Source of the DNA: Pseudomonas marincola
Lineage (GTDB): Bacteria > Pseudomonadota > Gammaproteobacteria > Pseudomonadales > Pseudomonadaceae
Reading direction: 5' to 3'
Length of the DNA: 64,000 nucleotides
Assembly: GCF_900116605.1 (NCBI RefSeq)
Contig: NZ_FPBC01000002.1
Span: 186,001 to 250,000, forward strand
Numbering within the stretch: position 1 is the first letter of the stretch; every line of letters begins with the position of its first letter. The position numbers and the translations under genes were made by a program. A model generated the notes under the pieces. It was given only the letters and a program-made list of their open reading frames with translations, made no database searches and was not told where the DNA came from. Of the stretch, positions 56,464 to 64,000 are shown one piece after another.

Positions 56464-58860
56464 ATGACGAGCGATGCCAACGTGGTTACGCTGAAAAAAC
56501 AGCAACCCGAGCCATCCAAAGATGCACAACAAACACGCCTTCCTAACGCCCTTATTGAGGTGCGGGAGCAAGCTGTGCTGCATGTGCGTCAGGCATTGCA
56601 GGAACTGTTCGACAATGCCGACGACTCGCTGTTCGCCATTGCCGACCGCGCCTCAAGCGACACCGAGCAGCAAGCTTTTTTCGAGGCCATGCGCGACTTA
56701 CGCTTAAAGCGCAAAAACATTGAGCGCGCGCTGCTGCAATCCATGCACGACTCCTTTGCTGGCCTCAATCAGCTCTCGCCAGCAAAGATGCCCGAGATTG
56801 ATTCGGTCAACTACGACAGCCTTTCGCTGGTTCAAAACGACGAGCTTGAGCAGTCGGTTGCGATAGATGTGATGGTCGCCAAAGTGACCAATCGCGGCGG
56901 CCCTGCTCTGAGTCATCTGACCACGCGCATTAATGCGATGGTCAGTAAAAAAATTGATAACCGCACCAACCCGATGGGCCCTTACGCGCTGTGTGAAGGC
57001 TTTGTTGCGGCTAGCGCGATCCTTGGTGTCGAGATTCGCGTCAAACTGATTATCCTCAAGTTGTTCGAGCGCTATGTACTGGCGGATATCGACCAGCTCT
57101 ATGCCGAGGCCAATCGCCAATTGATCGCCGCTGGCGTGCTGCCCGAACTCAAATCTGTGCAGCCGCAACGCAAGCCGGTGCGCGCCTCATCTGCATCAAG
57201 TACTTCTGCCTTGTCCGGTGACGGTGAACAAGCCGAGGGGGCAAGCTCCGGTTTTGCTGGCGAAAATGTGCAGGAAGTGTTCAGCGTATTGCAGGGGCTT
57301 CTGTCGCAGGTTCGGGCTGTGCAGCCGGTCGCCCGAGCGGCCCAAACAGATGCGCAGCCGATCAGCTCCAATGATTTATTGCGCCTGCTCTCTTATATGC
57401 AGCAGCGTCAGCCCGACTCGGCTGAGCAGAGTGTCGACCTTCGCGGGCAACTCGATACCTTGCTCAGCCGCGCCAGCCAGAAGAGCGGCAAGAACCGCGT
57501 GGTGGGTGAGGTTGATGAGGATGTAATCAACCTGGTGTCGATGCTCTTCGAATTTATTCTCGATGACCGTACCTTGCCGGGCTCGCTTAAGGCGTTGATC
57601 GCGCGTCTACAAATTCCGATGCTCAAGGTCGCGGTGCTGGACAAGACGTTCTTCAGCCGTGGGAGTCATCCGGCGCGGCGCTTGCTCAATGAAATTGCAT
57701 CGGCGGCGCTGGGTTGGGTGGAGCATGACAACGCCCGCCGCGACAGCCTGTACAAGAAAATCGAACAGGTTGTGCAGCGACTGCTGAACGAATTTGTCGA
57801 TGATCCGCAGATTTTTGCCGAGTTGCTCGAAGATTTCATCGCCTTCAGTGACCATGAGCGCCGCCGCAGCGAGCGGCTTGAACAGCGCATGCGTGACGCC
57901 GAAGAGGGCGCTGCGCGCGTTGAGGTTGCCCGCGGTCAGGTTGAAGAAGTGCTGAACCAGCGGCTGCTGGGCAAAACGCTGCCACAGGTTGTCGTGCGTT
58001 TGTTGCAGGAAGCCTGGAGCAAGCAATTGCAACTGATTTGCCTGCGCAGTGGCACCGAGTCTGCTGAATGGCAAGGCGCGCTGACGCTGATGGATGATTT
58101 GATCTGGAGCGTGCAACCGCACACCGAACCGGGCACGCAAGCGCGGTTGATTAAAATGATTCCGACGCTGGTGAAAGCCATTCGTGAAGGTTTGGCCGAC
58201 TCGGGGGTCGATCCGTTCTCCAGTGGCGAGTTACTGATTCAGCTTGAAGCCCTGCATATCCAAAGCATTCGCCGGGCAGAGAAAGCCGTAGAGCGGGCCG
58301 CGCCAGCACAGGTGATTGCGTTTGAGCGGGCCACCACCGATACCGGTATTGCGTTGCTCGAAGTGCCGCCACCTGATGAGCCCGAGCCGGTTCAAACTGA
58401 GGCTGAGCAAGCTCAAGCCGAACCAGCGCCAGTGCTTGAAGCCGCGCCGCAAGTGGAGCCAGAGCCTGCGCCGATTCTTGAAGCGGTCGAGATGGTTGAG
58501 GTCGTCGAAGAAATCGTTTTGTCGGCGCCCGATGAGCCGATCAGCGAAGTGCCACCGCCCAGCTTGCCGGACGACGATGAAAGCCTTCAGTGGGTGGATT
58601 CCTTGCGTGTCGGCAGTTGGTTCGAGCTGGTTGAAGACGACGAGCACAAGGTTCGCTGCAAACTGGCCGCGATGATCAAACCGACCGGCAAGTACATCTT
58701 CGTCAACCGCACCGGCATGAAAGTGCTGGAAAAGACCCGTATGGGGCTGGCGGTAGAATATCGCCGTCAGTCGATTCGCATGCTCGATGACGCCCTGTTA
58801 TTCGACCGCGCGCTGGAATCGGTAATCGGCAACCTGCGCCGCCTGAAAGACGTCTCCTAA
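56464..58860 (+). CDS. DUF1631 family protein, copy 2
   Basis: 798 residues, the same architecture as the protein at 41877. Helical N-terminal half with NRQLIAAGVLPELK, then INLVSMLFEFILDDRTLPG, LQIPMLKVAVLDKTFFS and HPARRLLNEIA. A long acidic Pro/Glu/Gln/Ala-rich linker follows (about 635-700). The PilZ-like end is LRVGSWFELVED ... YIFVNRTGMKV. RxxxR is not seen. Start ATG at 56464 with AGGAG upstream. The copy next to nadC-ampD is the one conserved in P. aeruginosa; the other may be a lineage-specific paralogue. Confidence 0.85.
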   Translation: MTSDANVVTLKKQQPEPSKDAQQTRLPNALIEVREQAVLHVRQALQELFDNADDSLFAIADRASSDTEQQAFFEAMRDLRLKRKNIERALLQSMHDSFAGLNQLSPAKMPEIDSVNYDSLSLVQNDELEQSVAIDVMVAKVTNRGGPALSHLTTRINAMVSKKIDNRTNPMGPYALCEGFVAASAILGVEIRVKLIILKLFERYVLADIDQLYAEANRQLIAAGVLPELKSVQPQRKPVRASSASSTSALSGDGEQAEGASSGFAGENVQEVFSVLQGLLSQVRAVQPVARAAQTDAQPISSNDLLRLLSYMQQRQPDSAEQSVDLRGQLDTLLSRASQKSGKNRVVGEVDEDVINLVSMLFEFILDDRTLPGSLKALIARLQIPMLKVAVLDKTFFSRGSHPARRLLNEIASAALGWVEHDNARRDSLYKKIEQVVQRLLNEFVDDPQIFAELLEDFIAFSDHERRRSERLEQRMRDAEEGAARVEVARGQVEEVLNQRLLGKTLPQVVVRLLQEAWSKQLQLICLRSGTESAEWQGALTLMDDLIWSVQPHTEPGTQARLIKMIPTLVKAIREGLADSGVDPFSSGELLIQLEALHIQSIRRAEKAVERAAPAQVIAFERATTDTGIALLEVPPPDEPEPVQTEAEQAQAEPAPVLEAAPQVEPEPAPILEAVEMVEVVEEIVLSAPDEPISEVPPPSLPDDDESLQWVDSLRVGSWFELVEDDEHKVRCKLAAMIKPTGKYIFVNRTGMKVLEKTRMGLAVEYRRQSIRMLDDALLFDRALESVIGNLRRLKDVS

Positions 58861-58902
58861 AGCAATCAAACGCAGCCATATGCAGCTACACGCGAAAAAT
58901 GC

Positions 58903-58945
58903 GGAGGATGGATAGCGGCGCTCCCGCCGCAATCCGTCATTGCGA
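58903..58945 (+). repeat. half copy of the double-hairpin element
   Basis: GGAGGATGGATAGCGGCG, CTCC, CGCCGCAATCCGTCATTGCGAT: the terminal hairpin of the family with a different, self-complementary stem (AGCGGCG/CGCCGC). The rest of the element is absent. Confidence 0.75.
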
Positions 58946-59075
58946 TCTCCGCGAGGTTATTTATCCGTCGTGACGATTTCCACGAAGACTATTTATCCGT
59001 CATTGCGATCACGCATACGATTACTCATCCATCATCACGATTCCCGCCAATAATCTACGATCGATCATCTCAATC
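58933..59075. repeat. degenerate ~32-bp tandem repeats
   Basis: TCCGTCATTGCGAT-like 14-mers begin at 58933, 58964, 58996, 59028 and 59061 (steps 31, 32, 32, 33), each followed by a 17-18 base spacer ending in an ATTTA- or ACTCA-like tail. The unit grows out of the right flank of the preceding hairpin. The 376-base gap 58861-59236 holds this and the half element, with no gene. Confidence 0.7.
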
Positions 59076-59236
59076 CCCGACATCCACCACACACTAACGT
59101 CAACCCATACTGATCACTTACAGTCGCCTGTTTGGCTTTTGCTTTGCGCTGCGCTGCTCTAGAGTAGGCCCATCACGCAGATTGCCCAATGTCAGTAAAA
59201 CTGGCGCGGGTGCCATGGTCTGCTCAGGAGCCCACT

Positions 59237-59800
59237 ATGCAGCTTGACCCCAGCAGTGGCTGGTGCGCCGGCATTGCGCATTGCCCTTCGGACAACTTCA
59301 ACGAGCGCCCGCTTGGTGAAGTCTCTTTATTGATTATCCATAACATCAGCCTGCCGCCGGGCCAGTTTGGTACGGGCAAAGTGCAGGAGTTTTTTCAGAA
59401 TCGACTGCAGGCGGACGAGCATCCGTACTTCGCGGACATCGCCAGCATGACGGTATCTGCGCACTTTTTGATCGAGCGCGATGGCGCCGTCACCCAATTT
59501 GTCTCCTGCAACTCACGCGCCTGGCATGCCGGCGTTTCGTGTTTTATCGATCGCGAAAATTGTAATGATTTCTCGCTGGGCATCGAGCTCGAAGGCACCG
59601 ATGATCTGCCCTTCACAGATGCGCAGTACCACAGCCTGATCGCGCTGACGCGCCAGTTGCAGCGTGAGTATCCGGCGATTACCCCAGAGCGTATTTGCGG
59701 CCACAGTGACATTGCGCCGGGCCGCAAGACTGATCCGGGGCCGGCGTTTGACTGGTCGCGCTTGCGTGCAGCACTGGCGATGAGTGAGGAGGATTCATGA
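59237..59800 (+). CDS. ampD: 1,6-anhydro-N-acetylmuramyl-L-alanine amidase
   Basis: 187 residues from the ATG at 59237 (AGGAGCCC upstream), giving the typical cytoplasmic start. The amidase_2 zinc fold shows LLIIHNISLP with the first zinc histidine, VSAHFLIERDG, and GHSDIAPGRKTDPGPAFDW with the second histidine and acid ligand. It recycles anhydromuropeptides and so restrains AmpR-dependent beta-lactamase induction in pseudomonads. ampE overlaps its stop by four bases. Confidence 0.95.
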   Translation: MQLDPSSGWCAGIAHCPSDNFNERPLGEVSLLIIHNISLPPGQFGTGKVQEFFQNRLQADEHPYFADIASMTVSAHFLIERDGAVTQFVSCNSRAWHAGVSCFIDRENCNDFSLGIELEGTDDLPFTDAQYHSLIALTRQLQREYPAITPERICGHSDIAPGRKTDPGPAFDWSRLRAALAMSEEDS

Positions 59801-60633
59801 GTTTTTTGGTGTTGTTGTTGGCTGTCTGGGTCGAGAAGTTTTCGGCGTGGCGCAGTGCCGTGCAACAGGACGGTTTGTGGCTGGGCTGGCTGCGCAAGGT
59901 GCAACAAAAGCCTGACTCTGCGACTAACGCATGGCTGGCGATTGCTCTGCTGGTGGTGCTGCCGGTGGCCGTGCTTGGCGTTGCAATGAGCTATTTGCAG
60001 GCCGTGTTTTACGGCTGGTTATTGCTGCCGCTGCACCTGTTGGTGCTCATTTACAGCCTGGGGCGTGGGGATTTGCAGGCGGCGCTCGGGCCGTTCCGGG
60101 ATAACTGGCGGCGTGGGGACAGCGAGGCGGCTTATCTGGTTGCGCAGCGTGATCTGGGGATTGATGCCAGTGCGCAAGACAGCTTGCTTAACAGCGTGCA
60201 GAACTATCTGATCTGGCAGGGTTTTCAGAGTTTCTTTGCGGTGATCTTCTGGTATGCGCTGCTCGGGCCGATGGCCGCATTGGCGTATCGTCTGATTGCG
60301 CTGTTGGCTGAACATGCCGAGCAGCCGCTTTTGCAGGCGCGCGCCGAACAGTTGCGCCATGCTGTGGACTGGTTGCCAGCGCGGGCCTTGGCCCTGAGTT
60401 TAGGGCTGGTTGGCAATTTTGTAGGCGTGAGCCGGGCGCTGCTGCATGAGCTGTTGAGCTGGGATATTCATGCCTCAATATTGCTCGGCCATGTAGCCCG
60501 TTCTGCCTGTGCCACGCCTGCGCCAGTGCTGGGCGAAGAGGGCGTTGAAACGCTCTACGAGCTTTGGCAATTACTGGTTCGCGCTGCCGTACTCTGGTAC
60601 GCGGTGTTTGCGATTTTCACGCTATTTTTCTGA
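59797..60633 (+). CDS. ampE: AmpE inner-membrane protein
   Basis: 278 residues, overlapping ampD in an ATGA. N-terminal SFLVLLLAVWVEKFSAWR and several hydrophobic helices (around 47-68, 150-165, 190-205 and 262-278). The family is the regulatory or signalling partner of AmpD, resembling the CobD/CbiB fold, with no proven catalysis. Acidic and aromatic loops face the cytoplasm. The length is normal. Confidence 0.9.
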   Translation: MSFLVLLLAVWVEKFSAWRSAVQQDGLWLGWLRKVQQKPDSATNAWLAIALLVVLPVAVLGVAMSYLQAVFYGWLLLPLHLLVLIYSLGRGDLQAALGPFRDNWRRGDSEAAYLVAQRDLGIDASAQDSLLNSVQNYLIWQGFQSFFAVIFWYALLGPMAALAYRLIALLAEHAEQPLLQARAEQLRHAVDWLPARALALSLGLVGNFVGVSRALLHELLSWDIHASILLGHVARSACATPAPVLGEEGVETLYELWQLLVRAAVLWYAVFAIFTLFF

Positions 60634-60730
60634 TGTGTTCAGCGGCGGCCAGCACTGAAGCCGGTCGCCGCGCTCTACCGCGCTACTTTCAGCACCTGCA
60701 TGCTGCCCGCCCAAGTACGCGTTGCCTGCC

Positions 60731-60757
60731 TTAAGTTACCAGCCCTCCTGCCGATAA
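60731..60757 (+). promoter_or_regulatory. flagellar sigma28 (FliA)-type promoter of the MCP gene
   Basis: TTAAGTTA (60731-60738), exactly 11 bases, then GCCGATAA (60750-60757). The -10 box equals the sigma28 consensus and the -35 is close to TAAAGTTT. The start codon is 83 bases downstream. Confidence 0.85.
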
Positions 60758-60839
60758 ACGTTATACCGAACCCTGCTTCGCCGTCTGTTGGGCAGGCCTG
60801 TTCAGGCTAAACACAATAATTAGAAAGTGGAGAGCGCTT

Positions 60840-62870
60840 GTGAAGACCGTGTTGTATCCGGCCATCGCCCTGATGAACCGCCTGAGCTTCGGTATGAAGT
60901 TTGGTTTAATCAGCATTCTGTTTTTTCTGCCCATGCTGGTGACCAATTACTACCTGATGCGGGATGTGTATAACCAGTATCAGGCGACCCGCATTGCCCG
61001 TAGCAGCATCGAGGTGCTCAACACTGCGTTGCAGTTGCGACAAAATCTCGAAAGTTACAGCGATCTGTTGCGGGTTGATGCCGAGCTGCGTTCCCGTGCT
61101 ACCAACAATGAACTGGCGCAGCGCATCAGCAGCACACGCCAGACGATTGATGAGCAGCTTGTCAGCCTGCAACCTTTCGTCACTGAGCCCGAGCAACAGC
61201 AAGAGTTTGTTGCCCAGCGCGATGCTCTGCAGGCCAGCCTGCAAGCGGTGGACGCCGAGCCGTCGCTGCGCAGCAAAGTCGATCTGAGCCAGGCTGTGTT
61301 GGCCAAGACCGGCGTTCTCATCAAACTGATGACCAGTCAGGCGGGCTTGAGTCAGGATCGTGAACGCGCCGTGCTTCAACTTACCGAACTGCTGACCACC
61401 AGTATGCCGGCTGTTACGGCCGAGCTGGCGCAGGGCCGTTCATTGGGTTCTTCTGCGTTGATTCTCGGCTTGCTTAACTCGGTCGACACCACTTCGTTCT
61501 CGAATTTGCTCGAGTCGATGGAGACGCTGGAAGGCGCTTATTCTGTCGATATCCAGCAAGCGCTGAGTATCAATCCGCAAGTGCGCAGCGCACTTGAGGC
61601 GCAAGCCGAATTAAGCCAAAAGTCGATCAGCGAAGGTGTCGCCCTGTTTGAAGACAGCGTGATTATTGCCGAATCGCTGGATACACCGTGGATGAGCTTT
61701 TATGACCAGACCAGCGAGCTGATCCAGCGCACTTACGCACTCAATGATGAGGTGCTGAAGTTCCTCGACCAGCGCCTGCAAGAGCGCCTGCAAGCCAGCC
61801 TTAACCGCATGCTGTTGATGGCCGTTGCTCTTGGTGTGGTGCTGGTGCTGATTGTTTACCTCTACAGCGCGTTTTATGTCTCGATTCGCGGCAGCCTGAA
61901 AGCGCTGGGGCGGACGATGGATCAGGTCGCAGCCGGCGACATGACAGTCAGTTTTAAATCCTGGAGCAACGATGAAATTGCCGAGTTGGGCCAGGTATTC
62001 AATGGCGCAGTGGCGAAGATTCGCGAGCTGATCAAGCGCGTCGGTGAAACCGTGGTTGAGGTCGAGCGTCAGGCTGATCGGGTCGAAAGCGTGTCGGCGC
62101 AGAGCAATCAGGCCGTTGCCGGGCAGCGTAGCCAGATTGAACAGGTCGCCACCGCCATGAACCAGATGTCTGCGACCGCGCAAGAAGTGGCGCGCAGCGC
62201 AGCGGCCGCAGTGGGCAGCGCTCAGGGTGTGAATATGGAGACCGAGAGCGGCCGTGAACTGGTCGGCTCGCAGGTCAGCAGTATCCAGCGATTGGCAGCA
62301 GAAATTGACCAGTCGGTAAGCGTGATTAATCAGTTGGCCAGCGACAGCGCTTCGATCAGCCAGGTGCTGGATGTGATCAAGGGCATTGCCGAGCAGACCA
62401 ACTTGCTGGCGCTTAACGCTGCGATTGAAGCGGCGCGGGCGGGCGAGCAGGGTCGTGGCTTTGCTGTGGTTGCCGATGAGGTGCGCAGCCTGGCCAAGCG
62501 TACGCAGCAGTCCACGGCTGAAATCGAAAACATGATCGACCGACTGCAAAGCGGTGTTGCCGCAGCGGTCAAGACCATGGGCGTGAGTCACCAGATGGCT
62601 GACGGCACTGTCGGTGAGTCCGGTCAGGTGCAGCAGGCGCTGGAAAATATTCTGGCGGCGGTTGGCATGATCGTCGATCAGAACCAGCAAATTGCCGCCG
62701 CCGCCGAGCAGCAAACAGCGGTGGCGCATGATATCGACCAGAACATTGTCGAGATCAACAGCGCCGGGGAAACCACCGCGCAAGGGGCCGCGCACACCGA
62801 GCAGGCCAGCCGCGAACTCAGCAGTCAGGTCTCGCAACTCAAGCAGCTGATCGGTGCCTTCCGGGTTTAA
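60840..62870 (+). CDS. methyl-accepting chemotaxis protein
   Basis: 676 residues, GTG start with GGAGAG upstream. Topology: membrane helix near 20-40, a long helical periplasmic sensor of about 280 residues, second membrane helix near 322-345, HAMP domain ([33 protein letters not shown]), then a cytoplasmic signalling helix with the hairpin tip [21 protein letters not shown]. The long HBM-like sensor is helical and its ligand is unknown. Controlled by a sigma28-type promoter, so it is coexpressed with motility genes. Confidence 0.93.
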   Translation: MKTVLYPAIALMNRLSFGMKFGLISILFFLPMLVTNYYLMRDVYNQYQATRIARSSIEVLNTALQLRQNLESYSDLLRVDAELRSRATNNELAQRISSTRQTIDEQLVSLQPFVTEPEQQQEFVAQRDALQASLQAVDAEPSLRSKVDLSQAVLAKTGVLIKLMTSQAGLSQDRERAVLQLTELLTTSMPAVTAELAQGRSLGSSALILGLLNSVDTTSFSNLLESMETLEGAYSVDIQQALSINPQVRSALEAQAELSQKSISEGVALFEDSVIIAESLDTPWMSFYDQTSELIQRTYALNDEVLKFLDQRLQERLQASLNRMLLMAVALGVVLVLIVYLYSAFYVSIRGSLKALGRTMDQVAAGDMTVSFKSWSNDEIAELGQVFNGAVAKIRELIKRVGETVVEVERQADRVESVSAQSNQAVAGQRSQIEQVATAMNQMSATAQEVARSAAAAVGSAQGVNMETESGRELVGSQVSSIQRLAAEIDQSVSVINQLASDSASISQVLDVIKGIAEQTNLLALNAAIEAARAGEQGRGFAVVADEVRSLAKRTQQSTAEIENMIDRLQSGVAAAVKTMGVSHQMADGTVGESGQVQQALENILAAVGMIVDQNQQIAAAAEQQTAVAHDIDQNIVEINSAGETTAQGAAHTEQASRELSSQVSQLKQLIGAFRV

Positions 62871-62888
62871 AGCGCACTGCAGATGAGG

Positions 62889-63878
62889 CTATTGGCGAAT
62901 CTTGAGGGTTCGCGCAATGGCCTCAATGCCAGGCGAATAGTGATTATGCTCTATCGCCTGCAGCGCCCAATACAGCACTTTTTCGGCAATCTGCTGGTGC
63001 TGCTGAGCAATGGTGTTCACCCGCCACGGCAAGAAGTCGAGCAATTGGGTATCCCCAAACGTCGCCAGTTGCAGGTCTTGGCTCTGGCTAGGCGCCACGC
63101 TTTGCAGCGCATCCAGCACGCCTTCGAGCAGAACATAGGCGGTGGTGACGATAGCATCTGGCAGCCCTTGCTCGCTGTTTATCAGTCTGAGCATTTGCGC
63201 CTCGCCGCATGGGCGGCTGAATTGCTCGCCGTTGACCACGCTGACTAACGCATCTGAGCCGGCCACCGCTTGGCGGAAACCCAGCTCCCGCGCCTGACTG
63301 ATGGCCAGCTCTGCGCGCCCCCCAATCAGGGCGATATGCCGTGGCTTGCGTGCCAGCAAGGTGTGCGTGAGTTGCGCGCCGGCGTGCTGATCATCACTGA
63401 CCACCGAGCGAATTGTTGCGGCATCCAGTGCGCGGTCTACCGCGATCACTGGCATGCCGGATTCAATCAGCTGCGCGAAAATCGGCTCATCCTGCGCCAG
63501 GCAACTGGCAACAATCAGTGCGTCGCAGCGCCGTGAGCGGAACAGTTCGATCAATTGGCGTTCGCTTTGCGCGTTGTCGTCGGAGCTGGCAATCAGTAAC
63601 TGGTAGCCCGCGGCTCTGGCGCCTTGTTCGAGCAGCTTGGCGATGCGCGCGTAACTGGGGTTTTCCAAATCGGGGAGGATAAAACCGAGGCACTTGCTTT
63701 GGCCGCTGCGCAGCCCGGCGGCTTGCGGGTCGGGGCGGTAGTCGTATTGGGCAACGACCGCGAGAACCCGCTCAACGGTCGCCGCGGCAATCCGCCGTTT
63801 AGCGGCCTGACCGTTGATGACGTAGCTTGCAGTGGTGACGGAAACCTCGGCCAGGCGAGCGATATCGGCAAGTTTCAA
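62889..63878 (-). CDS. fruR: LacI-family transcriptional repressor of the FruR/Cra type
   Basis: 329 residues. N-terminal LacI HTH starting MKLADIARLAEVSVTTASYVINGQ with hinge segment DPQAAGLRSGQSKCLGFILPD. The periplasmic-binding-protein-like core has family matches such as ENPSYARIAKLLEQ and LFRSRRCDALIVAS. The close similarity to Cra/FruR (fructose 1-phosphate responsive) and a Cra-like operator just upstream support control of a fructose PTS operon that would lie beyond the window. Convergent with the MCP gene. Confidence 0.88.
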   Translation of the reverse strand: MKLADIARLAEVSVTTASYVINGQAAKRRIAAATVERVLAVVAQYDYRPDPQAAGLRSGQSKCLGFILPDLENPSYARIAKLLEQGARAAGYQLLIASSDDNAQSERQLIELFRSRRCDALIVASCLAQDEPIFAQLIESGMPVIAVDRALDAATIRSVVSDDQHAGAQLTHTLLARKPRHIALIGGRAELAISQARELGFRQAVAGSDALVSVVNGEQFSRPCGEAQMLRLINSEQGLPDAIVTTAYVLLEGVLDALQSVAPSQSQDLQLATFGDTQLLDFLPWRVNTIAQQHQQIAEKVLYWALQAIEHNHYSPGIEAIARTLKIRQ

Positions 63879-63962
63879 GGGGCTGTTCCTGAACGTTGAT
63901 GACAGGATTATGACTCAGGTGCTTTCAAGAATTGAGCATTTTCGGGTAATGTTCCACAATTA

Positions 63963-63978
63963 GCTGAAACGATTCAGC
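63963..63978. promoter_or_regulatory. Cra/FruR-type operator
   Basis: GCTGAAACGATTCAGC is a near-perfect 16-base palindrome that matches the Cra consensus (TGAAACG.TTCA). It is 85 bases upstream of the fruR start, in the position to control fruR and a divergent operon that begins after 64,000. Confidence 0.8.
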
Positions 63979-64000
63979 AAAATTTCAGGCTGACTATCCT

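Noticed and set aside
61611..62837. 408-codon open frame antisense to the chemoreceptor
   Set aside because: Mirror of the repetitive heptads of the MCP signalling domain. No family resemblance.

Overview
The window is a chromosomal segment of a pseudomonad (Pseudomonas sensu lato). Gene content and order follow the region that in P. aeruginosa runs from ispB-rplU-rpmA-obgE-proB, through the ispH/minor-pilin/pilRS block, to pilDCB-pilA-nadC-ampDE. This synteny is recalled, not computed. Coding density is high and moderately GC-rich, and nearly every gene is housekeeping or belongs to the type IV pilus (T4P). I see no prophage, insertion sequence, CRISPR array or rRNA. I would not name the species.

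Layout. 1-13,150: ispB (minus), then rplU-rpmA, obgE, proB and creA (plus), rpsT (minus), and murJ, ribF, ileS, lspA, fkpB and ispH (plus). 13,160-28,430: two consecutive, complete and divergent T4P minor-pilin operons on the minus strand. Cluster A (nearest ispH) is fimU-pilV-pilW-pilX-pilY1-pilE. Cluster B is fimT-pilV-pilW-pilX-pilY1-pilE. 28,750-33,100: thiO (plus), then pilS-pilR (minus) and a small membrane/zinc-ribbon-like protein. 33,390-41,420: nadE, a tandem repeat array, bamD (minus), rluD-pgeF and clpB behind a heat-shock-type promoter. 41,535-44,705: a DUF1631-PilZ operon (minus) and an Asn-Pro-Lys tRNA operon. 44,890-48,520: ndh, a DUF3094 microprotein, a MOSC protein and a DUF1780 protein (minus), and a CbiM-like membrane protein (plus). 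48,540-49,510: a second tandem repeat array. 49,559-56,164: pilB-pilC-pilD and coaE-yacG (minus), pilA (plus) behind a sigma54 promoter, nadC (minus). 56,464-64,000: a second DUF1631 gene, ampD-ampE, a chemoreceptor with a flagellar sigma28-type promoter (plus), and a FruR/Cra-type repressor (minus) with a Cra-like operator at the window edge.

How it fits together. Most of the T4P control and assembly set is here: the regulators (PilS/PilR), the sigma54-dependent major pilin they would control, the extension ATPase, platform protein and prepilin peptidase (PilB, PilC, PilD), and two full sets of tip/priming proteins. The two PilY1 tip proteins appear to share one scaffold, a VWA-like N-terminal domain plus a C-terminal PilY1 propeller. 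Different adhesive modules interrupt the VWA-like domain: a PA14-like domain in A, and three beta-sandwich modules in B, which also keeps a MIDAS motif. The simplest reading is one pilus with two alternative tips.

The second unusual feature is a dispersed ~143-bp double-hairpin (REPIN/BIME-like) element. It has been tandemly amplified twice, with two different linkers and in opposite orientations, both times between convergent genes. Solitary decayed copies lie near clpB and ampD.
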